Source of the DNA: a virus
Length of the DNA: 64,000 bases
Direction: 5' to 3' (one strand)
IMG/VR virus record: IMGVR_UViG_3300028837_001734
Location: 26,161-90,160 of that record
Positions 44,291 to 52,674 of this stretch are shown piece after piece. The stretch's first letter is position 1; each line of letters starts with the position of its first letter. The notes beneath the pieces were generated by a model. That model did no database searches. It saw only the letters and a program-made list of their open reading frames with translations, and had not been told where the DNA came from. The position numbers and the translations under genes were made by a program.

Positions 44291-44297
44291 ATATAAA

Positions 44298-46394
44298 TTA
44301 TATTGCTTGACCGTTTTTTGTGGCTCGAAAAATACCACCATGACGTGCACTCTGAGCATTTCTCATCCTACCAACACCAGGACCTCTATACATATCTTCA
44401 TTCTTATTCGGCTTCGATCTTTTTTCAACATTACCAGCAACATCATCATAATCAATATTATCATCAATTGTAACAGATGTATCATATATGTATTTATGGG
44501 CTAAAAGCAAACCAGTATATCTATCTTTTCTAAGTTTCCCGGTTTTTTTTCTACCTTCGACAGAACCAGGTTGAACAATATTTGGCGTATCAAACCTCTC
44601 TTTACCAGTAGCAGTTTCTGTCATCTGGATAGTACACAATTCATTTTTTAATTCTTCAATATTCCATACATTTTCCTCATAAGTATCCAAAACAATACCA
44701 GCAGCCTTTTCTGCTTCAATAGATGCAAATAATTTGACACTATCAAATGCAGGAAATAATAAAGTATGTGTTTCCAAATTCTTGTGCAAACACACATTAG
44801 CGTCATGATTAAATTGAGTACTTTGCTGTACTAGATGGAGAATATGGCGACCGTCTGTCTCACTATCAGTTGGTTTCGGATCATCACGATCTATAACCTC
44901 ATAGATAGGGAAATCACCATCATCAGTATTTATCAATTTTTTATTACGTAGCATCTCAGAAACAGCATAACCACCACCCTGGCTATCCATTTCTATTCTT
45001 ATAGGATCAAACAACTTGACTATATCACGTATCCGTGTGCAACAATATGCATAATAATCATCATCTTGTACTAATCCCTTTTTTCTACGATTGTTAAATT
45101 CAGATTTATTAACAGCCCAAGTATATACTACACGATAATGGTTTGCTCTCATCTCAACGATAACTACAGATAAATTATCTCTTTCTGCTGCAGGATCTAT
45201 CCCCATAACATAAGTACATTTACTATTGCCCTTCATTATCGGTGTAAAGACAATAGGACCATCTGGAGTTTCGATAGGCTTGTTAGGCCCAACAGTACAT
45301 CCTTCTATTAAACTACGAGGGAAAAATCCATCAGAATCTTTTACAAAAACAGCACCATATTCCATAAGATATATTGTTTTAGGTAAAGTCGCTTTTGCAT
45401 GAGCCAATTGTCTTCGATCCAATAAACCATCGGGCAAATGAGTATGTGGAATACGAATAATACAATAATCTTCATAATTGAAACCATCTGGTACTAAATT
45501 TTCACCACCAAAAATTTTTGCAACTTCTGTAGGATCTCCCTTACTTGATATAATTTGTCTCCACATATCAAATTTTTTGGCAAAATGATTAAACGCATAA
45601 TATGCAGTACCTGAATATATGATTTGATTACCACGTATACTTTTATCATCCGTAGTAATTTGATGCTTAATATCATCAGGTATATTCATTCTTTTTAACC
45701 GCTTCTCAAAATCTATTCTCTTAGCTTCTTCCACTGGTGTCTTCGCTGTAGATGCAAAACCACGGACAACAACATCAAAGACATCTTCAGGGATACTAGC
45801 AAACTCATCGGCTATAACTACATTAGCACGAAAACCCCTAATCTTAGTACCATCACCCATAGGCAAAGCATATATAATGCTTTCCCCTATTCTAAAATAA
45901 CAAAGATCCACACTTTGGCGTGGCCCTCCCTTTTTGCCACCACCGACAATGTCTCTTAATACTGGAGAATTATTCCAGATAGTATCTATATAATTAAATA
46001 CCAATTTCGCTTGTCTCAAACCAGCACCAACAATAACTATCTTAGTACCGGGATCTAGCAAAGCTCTCAAAATAGCATAGACAGCAAGCATGAACGATTT
46101 ACTACCACCACGACATGCAATTAACATAGGAAATGGAGTATTCCAAATAGTCTGTAACATCGCTACTTGGATTGGAAACAAATTTAAATTAAGTAAAACT
46201 TTTGCTGTCCAGCCGATATATCTAAGATCAAGCATGTTAGCAATGACAGAACGATCAACAGTATTTTCCAGCCCTAAAAGATTAGTGAAGATATGATTGC
46301 GCACCTGAGGTACACGATCACGATATGGGAAAAGATAACCATATCGACCCTGATCACCATATAACAGCTCAGCTAATTGAGATTTAATACTCAA
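44298..46394 (-). CDS. Terminase large subunit
   Basis: A packaging ATPase-nuclease of about 700 residues. The Walker A-type motif is CRGGSKS near residue 94, Walker B is NVVIADEFASI, and the RNase H-like nuclease follows with VMGIDPAAERDNLSVV and RIEMDSQGGGYAVSE. Start: a TTG at 46394 is nine bases after AGGAGG; the ATG at 46403 directly abuts the AGGAGG and is less likely. The gene overlaps the upstream nuclease gene by 11 nt. It cuts concatemers and drives DNA into the prohead. Confidence 0.92.
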   Translation of the reverse strand: MSIKSQLAELLYGDQGRYGYLFPYRDRVPQVRNHIFTNLLGLENTVDRSVIANMLDLRYIGWTAKVLLNLNLFPIQVAMLQTIWNTPFPMLIACRGGSKSFMLAVYAILRALLDPGTKIVIVGAGLRQAKLVFNYIDTIWNNSPVLRDIVGGGKKGGPRQSVDLCYFRIGESIIYALPMGDGTKIRGFRANVVIADEFASIPEDVFDVVVRGFASTAKTPVEEAKRIDFEKRLKRMNIPDDIKHQITTDDKSIRGNQIIYSGTAYYAFNHFAKKFDMWRQIISSKGDPTEVAKIFGGENLVPDGFNYEDYCIIRIPHTHLPDGLLDRRQLAHAKATLPKTIYLMEYGAVFVKDSDGFFPRSLIEGCTVGPNKPIETPDGPIVFTPIMKGNSKCTYVMGIDPAAERDNLSVVIVEMRANHYRVVYTWAVNKSEFNNRRKKGLVQDDDYYAYCCTRIRDIVKLFDPIRIEMDSQGGGYAVSEMLRNKKLINTDDGDFPIYEVIDRDDPKPTDSETDGRHILHLVQQSTQFNHDANVCLHKNLETHTLLFPAFDSVKLFASIEAEKAAGIVLDTYEENVWNIEELKNELCTIQMTETATGKERFDTPNIVQPGSVEGRKKTGKLRKDRYTGLLLAHKYIYDTSVTIDDNIDYDDVAGNVEKRSKPNKNEDMYRGPGVGRMRNAQSARHGGIFRATKNGQAI

Positions 46395-46929
46395 AGAGAA
46401 CATCCTCCTGAGTTTTTTTAGGCTGCATTGGAACCCACTTACTCTTTTCCGCACGCACAACTTCTCCGAAAATCATACGTGCCATTCTATGCCCACATGC
46501 ACCAACTGGGATAATATTCACATTGTACTTGACAGTAAGTCCAATTAACCATTGAATTAACGATTTACCAGGAACACCTTTAGCAAACTGAGGGGGAGAT
46601 AATTTCATAATATCCGGTGTTATTATAGACTCTATTAAAATATACGCATATTTATATTGTGACATGCGTTCCATCTCTGCTTCAAAATTGGGTCTCTTAT
46701 CTTTGCTATAGTTACCCCATAATTCAGAAAAATCAGCTTTCCTTTCAATAGCAAAAATATCAGTATACCCAACTAAACTATAATCACCAGTCTGTAATGT
46801 CTCTACAATAGTACCATCACACCTGGGAGGTTTCTGATCTGAAGATTGTTGATCAAAAACCCAACCATAATGCTTTTGCTCACGAGTATCACGAATGACC
46901 TTATATGTAGGTAAAACCAATCTTGGCAT
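46384..46929 (-). CDS. ERCC4-type nuclease
   Basis: A 181-residue protein with the ERCC4 core: RDTREQ (13-18), TGDYSL (47-52) and ERKADFSEL (62-70), the pattern of XPF/Mus81-type nucleases. It probably cuts branched or flapped DNA before packaging. AGGGAG precedes the ATG at 46929. It sits directly upstream of the large terminase and overlaps its start. Confidence 0.85.
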   Translation of the reverse strand: MPRLVLPTYKVIRDTREQKHYGWVFDQQSSDQKPPRCDGTIVETLQTGDYSLVGYTDIFAIERKADFSELWGNYSKDKRPNFEAEMERMSQYKYAYILIESIITPDIMKLSPPQFAKGVPGKSLIQWLIGLTVKYNVNIIPVGACGHRMARMIFGEVVRAEKSKWVPMQPKKTQEDVLFEY

Positions 46930-46939
46930 ATATAACTCC

Positions 46940-47956
46940 CTAAACGTGACATGCGCCAACTACCTTAGTATAATCACTCTGTACCATCCTATCTATCATT
47001 TCTCCAAATCCAACGGTATTTTCCCATCCCAAAATTTTTCTAGCTTTAGATGCATCAGCATGTAACAAATTTACATCTGCTGGTCTAACAAACTTAGGAT
47101 CAACAATAACATAATCTTCATAATTTAAACCAGCCCTACAAAAAGCAACATCAAGAAGTTCTTTTATGCTGTAAGTCTTGCCAGAGCCTAATACATAGTC
47201 ACTAGGTTCATCCTGTTGTAACATCATCCACATACCCAATACCATGTCTTGTGCATATGACCAATCCCTACTAGCATCCAAATTACCAAGAGCCAATGGC
47301 ATAACATCAACATCTTTTCTTGGATTTCCATCATGTGTGTCCATCCAGCGCAATAAAGAAGCAACATATCGAGTTATCTTACGAGTAACAAAAGCTTCAC
47401 CACGTCTCTCAGATTCGTGATTGAATAAAATACCAGCGCATGCAAATAATCCGTATGCACGACGATAAAGACCAACAAGTTTATGCGCATATAATTTAGC
47501 CACAGCATAAGGAGAATTCGGATTCAACGGAGTATCTTCGTTTTGTGGAGATATAGTTGTATCACCAAAAAGTTCCGATGTACTAGCCTGATAAAATCTT
47601 GTATGCGGAGAGCTTTGTCTAATAGCTTCAAGAATATTCAGTGGGCCAATAGCATCTATTTGACATGTAGTCACAGGTTGATCAAAAGACAAACCGACAT
47701 GACTCATAGCAGCTAAATTATATACTTCGTCTGGCTGTATCCCAGAAATTAAACGATGCATACATGTCGCATCTGTAACATCTCCAGTAACAATCTCCAT
47801 ATGTGGATGATGTTGTATATGTTGTATTCTTTCCATATTGTTGACAGAAGATCTACGAATCAAACCAAAAACATCATATCCCTTATCCAATAAAAGTTCC
47901 GATAAATAGCTACCATCTTGACCTGTTGTGCCAGTAATAAATGCTTTTTTAGACAT
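46940..47956 (-). CDS. gmd: GDP-mannose 4,6-dehydratase
   Basis: A 338-residue extended short-chain dehydrogenase with NAD(P) motif GTTGQDGSYL (9-18), active-site YAVAK, and the family-specific HESERRGEAFVTRKI and RDWSYAQDMV. It converts GDP-mannose to GDP-4-keto-6-deoxymannose, precursor of fucose, rhamnose-like and perosamine sugars. Full length for the family. As phage cargo it may help remodel host surface sugars or build modified glycans. Confidence 0.93.
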   Translation of the reverse strand: MSKKAFITGTTGQDGSYLSELLLDKGYDVFGLIRRSSVNNMERIQHIQHHPHMEIVTGDVTDATCMHRLISGIQPDEVYNLAAMSHVGLSFDQPVTTCQIDAIGPLNILEAIRQSSPHTRFYQASTSELFGDTTISPQNEDTPLNPNSPYAVAKLYAHKLVGLYRRAYGLFACAGILFNHESERRGEAFVTRKITRYVASLLRWMDTHDGNPRKDVDVMPLALGNLDASRDWSYAQDMVLGMWMMLQQDEPSDYVLGSGKTYSIKELLDVAFCRAGLNYEDYVIVDPKFVRPADVNLLHADASKARKILGWENTVGFGEMIDRMVQSDYTKVVGACHV

Positions 47957-48218
47957 TATTTTTACCCTTTCTTTTATTGTCTTCTTGGATCTGATTTATC
48001 AATTTAGAAATTTCTGGTGATAAAGGCTCTGTTTTCGCATTATCATCATGTTCGGTAACTGACTCAATATCCAGTAAACAACATTTCTTATATTTTTTGC
48101 CACTACCGCATAAACATGGAAAATTTCTACTATATCTCATCCTTTTGCGATGAATAGGTGTCGTAACACCAGCAACTCTACGTGCCAAATTACGCTGCTC
48201 AGATGACATTTTGCTCAT
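47949..48218 (-). CDS. SEC-C zinc-binding motif protein
   Basis: An 89-residue protein whose centre reads FPCLCGSGKKYKKCC, the SEC-C motif that binds zinc and is found at the end of SecA and in small regulators. The start at 48218 follows AGAGGTGTGG. It overlaps GMD by eight bases and the glycosyltransferase by 20. Confidence 0.8.
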   Translation of the reverse strand: MSKMSSEQRNLARRVAGVTTPIHRKRMRYSRNFPCLCGSGKKYKKCCLLDIESVTEHDDNAKTEPLSPEISKLINQIQEDNKRKGKNNV

Positions 48219-49299
48219 ATTCCACACCTCTTTCTGCAGCACTAAAACGAGAATCAATCTCCCAACAATGTTGCACTGCTTTTCTTTTACCCTGAGTTTC
48301 TGTTTCATCAGCTAAGCCAAGTAACCCAGCCGCATGAAACAAACTAACTAGACGATTGAAATAAGTATGATTTGTCGCAACATATTCTGCAGATGCTCTA
48401 ATTTTTTCATTTCTTACATCATGATTCTTAATAGCAGTTAAAACCTTAGAAACATATTCTGCAGTATTTGTTGCAATATCAACATGATCACCAAGATATT
48501 TCTTGGCTAATGGATTATCTACTACTTGTATACCACCACACAAAGGAATCATAAATGTATCAATGTTGACACAAGCACCTAGTTGTACTTGTTGAATATG
48601 ATGAACATTTGGACAAACTAGAGCAGTAGCATAAACAGTAGCCAATCTATTAATATAATCAGGCAAGTACCCATTATTACGGATACCAGCACGTGCCCAA
48701 CCTTCATCACCAAATATCTGATATTGATACCCTAATAAATCAATTTGTCTAAACAATGGTATTATGAATTTTTGCATAGCATCTGGATGTTCGCCAAAAT
48801 TAGATACCATAGCAACATCTGTTAAAATGTTACATTGCATAGGTAACGCTTTCATCATATTAGCAGCAACAGGATTATGTAAGATATTGATACCAGCTTG
48901 TGTCCAGTGAGATAATATCCTAGGCCATATATGACTTTCTAGATAAGTATGCACAACCACAGAGCCAATATCATTAATTATATCTGGTTCATCACTATGC
49001 GCAAATTCATAATTACCACCAATATCTTTATCTTCAGAATTAATTGGTAGCAAATCAACCATCACTGTTACGTCATTAGTATTAATGACATCAATAGGTA
49101 ATTGTCTTATACCATGTTTAGAATGAGTAAAAATTAGCTGAACTCCATATTCTTCTATCAGCTTTTTACATGCTAATTTACTAGAAGGACAAGTAACATA
49201 TACCTTCCAACCAAGATGTCTTAACGCATCTACATATCCATGTCGAATGATTTCATGCGTTACACCAGGTCTAGCAATATATAAAGCAATTTTATTCAT
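48199..49299 (-). CDS. Glycosyltransferase (GT-B, CgeB/YkvP-like)
   Basis: A 366-residue protein with a GT-B layout: N-terminal IALYIARPGVTHEIIRHGYV, and a C-terminal part (GGIQVVDNPLAKKYLGDHVD, then HTYFNRLVSLFHAAG) resembling the glycosyl-transferase-like domain of CgeB/YkvP proteins. The donor is unknown. The ATG at 49299 follows GGAG. With GMD next door it may transfer a deoxy sugar. Confidence 0.72.
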   Translation of the reverse strand: MNKIALYIARPGVTHEIIRHGYVDALRHLGWKVYVTCPSSKLACKKLIEEYGVQLIFTHSKHGIRQLPIDVINTNDVTVMVDLLPINSEDKDIGGNYEFAHSDEPDIINDIGSVVVHTYLESHIWPRILSHWTQAGINILHNPVAANMMKALPMQCNILTDVAMVSNFGEHPDAMQKFIIPLFRQIDLLGYQYQIFGDEGWARAGIRNNGYLPDYINRLATVYATALVCPNVHHIQQVQLGACVNIDTFMIPLCGGIQVVDNPLAKKYLGDHVDIATNTAEYVSKVLTAIKNHDVRNEKIRASAEYVATNHTYFNRLVSLFHAAGLLGLADETETQGKRKAVQHCWEIDSRFSAAERGVEYEQNVI

Positions 49300-50200
49300 C
49301 AATAATATCTCCAAAATCTGTGCTTTCATCTATTATGATTGGATCCTTTGTCCCATCTGGAAAATCAACAGGTTTTCTAAATTCTTGTGTTATATCTTCT
49401 GCAGCGATACGGGTCAACTCAGCTAACTTACCCTGTTTATCCCTTTCTGCTTGTGAATGTTGTAACGTAGCAACTAATTCCATAAAAGTTTCCTTACCGC
49501 CTTTAAGTTCATCTAAACGATCTTTTCTCGTAGCAGCTAAACTAGAATATATTCTCTGACGCTCTTTCACTAATGCATCATATCTATCGTTTACAACTTT
49601 TAAATATTTGTATTTATCATCTAATTGCCTTTGTTGTAAAATCCTATATTTAATCAATTCTTTACTTTCATTTTCCTGTTTAGGATGAACAGTAAACCAT
49701 GTATTCAAATCAGATATTTCCCTTTGGAGAGATCGTGTTAGAATAAGTTGCCTATTAATCAATATCCTATGTTTCAAAAAATCATCTATCTGCATAAATT
49801 CACTAGTGACAATATCGGAAAATTGACAACATAATTGTCCAAACTCTTCCAAATAAATTTTAACTTCATCTGATTCAAATTGTTTATTAATTGTTGCATA
49901 TAAATGCGTTTTAACTAATTGATCTCTGTACCATTGTGCTTTTGCTGCGCCACTTATACCATGAGGTGGCACATCCATCATAGGAGCATCAACAGGTTTG
50001 TCTTTGATATCAATCGATTGTTTATTATTCATAATACTTCTACGACGTTTTCGAATTGCATCTAAAGTCCATGTATAATGACATTCACGCTCTAACCTCT
50101 CTTGTATTTGTTTATCTGGGATTTTACGTTCAGCACATTCTTTTATAATGCGTAAAGCCAGTCTATTAGCAGATAATCTTTTGAATTGAGGTTTAGGCAT
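49292..50200 (-). CDS. Probable terminase small subunit
   Basis: A 302-residue highly helical protein with an N-terminal HTH-like segment (RKIPDKQIQERLERECHYTW) and long charged helices (residues 110-260). It lies upstream of the large terminase, separated by cargo genes, in the same unit. Identity rests on position and helical/HTH character. AGGGAAG precedes the second ATG at 50200. Confidence 0.5.
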   Translation of the reverse strand: MPKPQFKRLSANRLALRIIKECAERKIPDKQIQERLERECHYTWTLDAIRKRRRSIMNNKQSIDIKDKPVDAPMMDVPPHGISGAAKAQWYRDQLVKTHLYATINKQFESDEVKIYLEEFGQLCCQFSDIVTSEFMQIDDFLKHRILINRQLILTRSLQREISDLNTWFTVHPKQENESKELIKYRILQQRQLDDKYKYLKVVNDRYDALVKERQRIYSSLAATRKDRLDELKGGKETFMELVATLQHSQAERDKQGKLAELTRIAAEDITQEFRKPVDFPDGTKDPIIIDESTDFGDIIDE

Positions 50201-50744
50201 CGTCATCTTCCCTATCTACTAGAATCTTAGCTATCTCAGCCAATACCTCATCTTCTAATGGTTTTCTTATTTTATTATTGCCCAACATATCTTCAAAAAC
50301 CTCTATAAACTCAGATGGCAATCGATCATATATATAATCGATAGTTTCTTCACATAATAATGACTCTGTAGGATCAGAACCAACTTGTGAAGATCCTAAA
50401 AGAACACCATCTTCTATTGCATCACCACAATCTAATGGTAAAGCATTAACTAAATTCATTTTTGTTCTTGCATGACCAGATGTGGCGACATCATACCCTG
50501 GACGGAAATATCTATCTCTCATAAGATTTTTCATTCTGTTAGCGACATGTCTATTGAGATAATTCTCAAGAGGACCTATATCTGGATCGTATCTCTCCAA
50601 TGCTTCCAAACACATAAACCAAGTTTCCTGATATAGATCTTTTGGTTCAAAATAAGCAAATGGATTACCAGCCTGTCTTGCTGTTGCTATTTTTTCAATT
50701 ATAGGCTGCGCTTGATCAATCAATATCTGACTTATCTTCATCAT
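50193..50744 (-). CDS. Sigma factor-like protein (T4 gp55-like)
   Basis: A 183-residue protein. Residues 33-82 are sigma-70 region 2: EPKDLYQETWFMCLEALERY, DPDIGPLENYLNRHVANRMK, NLMRDRYF. The C-terminal part has only a faint region-4-like segment (LPSEFIEVFEDMLGNNKIRK). Region-2-centred sigma factors such as T4 gp55 direct late transcription from -10-only promoters. The start after GAGGAACAGG overlaps the upstream 60-aa gene by 29 nt. It heads the packaging unit next to a copy of the TGTGTATAAT motif, so it could be the factor reading that motif. Confidence 0.75.
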   Translation of the reverse strand: MMKISQILIDQAQPIIEKIATARQAGNPFAYFEPKDLYQETWFMCLEALERYDPDIGPLENYLNRHVANRMKNLMRDRYFRPGYDVATSGHARTKMNLVNALPLDCGDAIEDGVLLGSSQVGSDPTESLLCEETIDYIYDRLPSEFIEVFEDMLGNNKIRKPLEDEVLAEIAKILVDREDDDA

Positions 50745-50898
50745 CCTGTTCCTCTGCGAACAAATCATCGAGCTGTTTTTTGCCAATTGTCTTGTCAGGA
50801 TCTTTAACGGCAAGATCATCTATCGCATTAGAGTTAGCCTGCTCCGTTCCACGAGTATGTAATTTACAATGTAATTTTGTAATTTTTCTTTTACCCAT
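50716..50898 (-). CDS. Unknown small charged protein (60 aa)
   Basis: Start ATG at 50898 after GGGGTGATGAA. Lys-rich N-terminus and strongly acidic C-terminus (FAEEQDDEDKSDID). First gene of the minus packaging unit behind the promoter at 50914-50923. Unknown. Confidence 0.55.
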   Translation of the reverse strand: MGKRKITKLHCKLHTRGTEQANSNAIDDLAVKDPDKTIGKKQLDDLFAEEQDDEDKSDID

Positions 50899-50913
50899 TT
50901 CATCACCCCAGTA

Positions 50914-50923
50914 ATTATACACA
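50914..50923 (-). promoter_or_regulatory. Late-type promoter of packaging unit
   Basis: TGTGTATAAT on the minus strand, 16 nt upstream of the first gene of the packaging unit. Leader is short. Confidence 0.6.
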
Positions 50924-50947
50924 AGTCCGATAAAGTACCCCTCTATA

Positions 50948-50963
50948 TATAATAGAGTACTAT
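50948..50963 (+). promoter_or_regulatory. Plus-strand promoter-like repeat, copy 1
   Basis: TATAATAGAGTACTAT, with a TATAAT -10 box. The same 12-base start recurs at 51020. A transcript from here would have a leader of about 75 nt before the first plus-strand gene. Confidence 0.45.
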
Positions 50964-51019
50964 TTCGTAAAAATGTTCCATATTTTTTATTTTTTTTAAC
51001 CATATAATGATGCATAACG

Positions 51020-51035
51020 TATAATAGAGTATTAT
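51020..51035 (+). promoter_or_regulatory. Plus-strand promoter-like repeat, copy 2
   Basis: TATAATAGAGTATTAT ends at the ATG of the first plus-strand gene (51034). If this TATAAT is a -10 box, the mRNA would be leaderless. The region between the two copies (50964-51019) is AT-rich with no gene. Confidence 0.45.
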
Positions 51036-51354
51036 GTCCAAAGAAAAAGAAATATTTGAGTGTGTAGTTCGTAAGAACAATTTGCCATATATTCAACCAT
51101 GGTCCGTAATTAGACTTGGAGTAACTACAAAAGCAAATGAAGTAATAGGCAATTATAAAACAGAAGAACAAGCAATAAGAGCCTGTCATCTATTCAGAGA
51201 ATGTGGTTTACCAGATGGATTAACAGATGTCAAGATACCAGAAGATGCTTGGGAAGCTATAGATCAACGATTAAAAAAACCAGATGGAGATAAATTACCG
51301 AAACCAAAACTACCATACTCAACAAATAGAAAAATTGAATTAAATGATGATTGA
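51034..51354 (+). CDS. Unknown protein, possibly leaderless
   Basis: A 106-residue protein (KTEEQAIRACHLFRECGLPD in the middle), first gene of the plus-strand unit. No Shine-Dalgarno; a TATAAT box ends eight bases upstream. Ends by overlapping the methyltransferase start. No family recognised. Confidence 0.6.
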   Translation: MSKEKEIFECVVRKNNLPYIQPWSVIRLGVTTKANEVIGNYKTEEQAIRACHLFRECGLPDGLTDVKIPEDAWEAIDQRLKKPDGDKLPKPKLPYSTNRKIELNDD

Positions 51355-52069
51355 ATTAATCCATGGAAAATTTGAAGATATATCGCCAGACACAATAAGT
51401 CAGGTAGATTTAATTATTGCTGATCCTCCAGATAATATCGGTCTAAAATATGAAGGTTTTATTGATAAAATACCAGATCATCAATATGTGCGCAATTTGA
51501 CTGCCTGGCTACATAAAATGTCACTATTGACAAAAGGTCCAATTTTTTTGTGCTTTAATGAAAAATGGACATACGAAGTAGAAGATACAATCCGTATGCT
51601 AGGTATACCACTGGTCCAAAGAATCCATTGGTTCTACACTTTTGGGCAAGATCAGACTGGAAAAAGAAAATATGGATTGTGCCATAGACCAATCTATTGG
51701 CTCAATTTCGATTCTTGCAATCCAGAAAAAATAAAAATTCCAAGTGCTAGACAAATAAAATATAACGACAAACGAGCTGCAAGTGGTGGCAAAATGCCTC
51801 CGAATGTTTGGGAATTTCCAAGAGTATGCGGTACATTTAAAGAACGGAGAAAGTGGTGTCCAACACAACTACCAGAAGCATTAGTGGAACGTATCGTAAA
51901 AGGTCATTGCCGCCAAAATGGACGAGTGCTAGACCCATTTATGGGAACAGGAACTACACCAAGAGTATGCCAACGGCTGGGCGTAGATTGTGTCGGCATA
52001 GAAATAAGTGAATCTTATATTGACGCAATAGCAAAAGATCTAGGAGTTAGTTACACTAATGGCTATTGA
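51344..52069 (+). CDS. DNA methyltransferase (N4-cytosine/N6-adenine type)
   Basis: A 241-residue beta-class methyltransferase. The catalytic motif IV is ADPPDNIG (26-33; DPPD in place of the usual DPPY/SPPY), and the SAM-binding motif I near the C-terminus is RVLDPFMGTGTTPRV followed by CVGIEISESYI. It would modify phage DNA against host restriction or regulate genes. Overlaps neighbours at both ends. Confidence 0.87.
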   Translation: MMIELIHGKFEDISPDTISQVDLIIADPPDNIGLKYEGFIDKIPDHQYVRNLTAWLHKMSLLTKGPIFLCFNEKWTYEVEDTIRMLGIPLVQRIHWFYTFGQDQTGKRKYGLCHRPIYWLNFDSCNPEKIKIPSARQIKYNDKRAASGGKMPPNVWEFPRVCGTFKERRKWCPTQLPEALVERIVKGHCRQNGRVLDPFMGTGTTPRVCQRLGVDCVGIEISESYIDAIAKDLGVSYTNGY

Positions 52070-52325
52070 ACCAAATACATTCCAAGCATTACGACAATTA
52101 GATGGTGAATCTTTCAAGGATCTTGTAGAAACTGTAGGTTTAGCTGGATTATTAAATGTCCCAATGGTAATTAATCCACAAATAAAAATAGTAACAGCAT
52201 CAATGATGATGGGTTTCGCATTCACTATGTTAGAACATTGCGGATGCAAAATTTCCTGTGAAATTCGTAATGATATATGGGATGAATCTCAAAAATATCG
52301 AACAGGAGGTCATCTTGAATATTAA
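52059..52325 (+). CDS. Unknown small protein
   Basis: An 88-residue protein with a hydrophobic centre (TASMMMGFAFTMLEHCGC) and charged ends. Overlaps the methyltransferase by 11 nt. Unknown. Confidence 0.55.
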   Translation: MAIEPNTFQALRQLDGESFKDLVETVGLAGLLNVPMVINPQIKIVTASMMMGFAFTMLEHCGCKISCEIRNDIWDESQKYRTGGHLEY

Positions 52326-52674
52326 TAGAATTAATCATCTATTGGACATATGGAGCAAACTATTAATAGTAGGAGAAGAACTCGCTCAAGATAAAGTAAC
52401 AAAATCAAACGGAAGTTTAGATGGACGTATCAAAAGAACAACGGGTCAACCAGTTATTTTTGATTTTGAGACATATAAAAAACAAACCAGAATACAAGCT
52501 GAATTGAGCACAGAGTTACCATTATTAACCGATTTAATTAATAGCCAACCAGCTATTATGGATGGATTTTCTTGGACAAAAAGAGATTTCATAGAACTAT
52601 ATTTCTACCATTATAATATGGTAGTGCAAAAACTAAAAGACAAAGTAGAGAGAAAACAATATGGTAGAACGTGA
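52315..52674 (+). CDS. Unknown helical protein, TTG start
   Basis: A 119-residue protein. AGGAGG lies five bases before the TTG at 52315, which is preferred over upstream ATGs inside the previous gene. Helical, with an aromatic C-terminal part (KRDFIELYFYHYNMVVQK). Unknown. Confidence 0.55.
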   Translation: MNINRINHLLDIWSKLLIVGEELAQDKVTKSNGSLDGRIKRTTGQPVIFDFETYKKQTRIQAELSTELPLLTDLINSQPAIMDGFSWTKRDFIELYFYHYNMVVQKLKDKVERKQYGRT

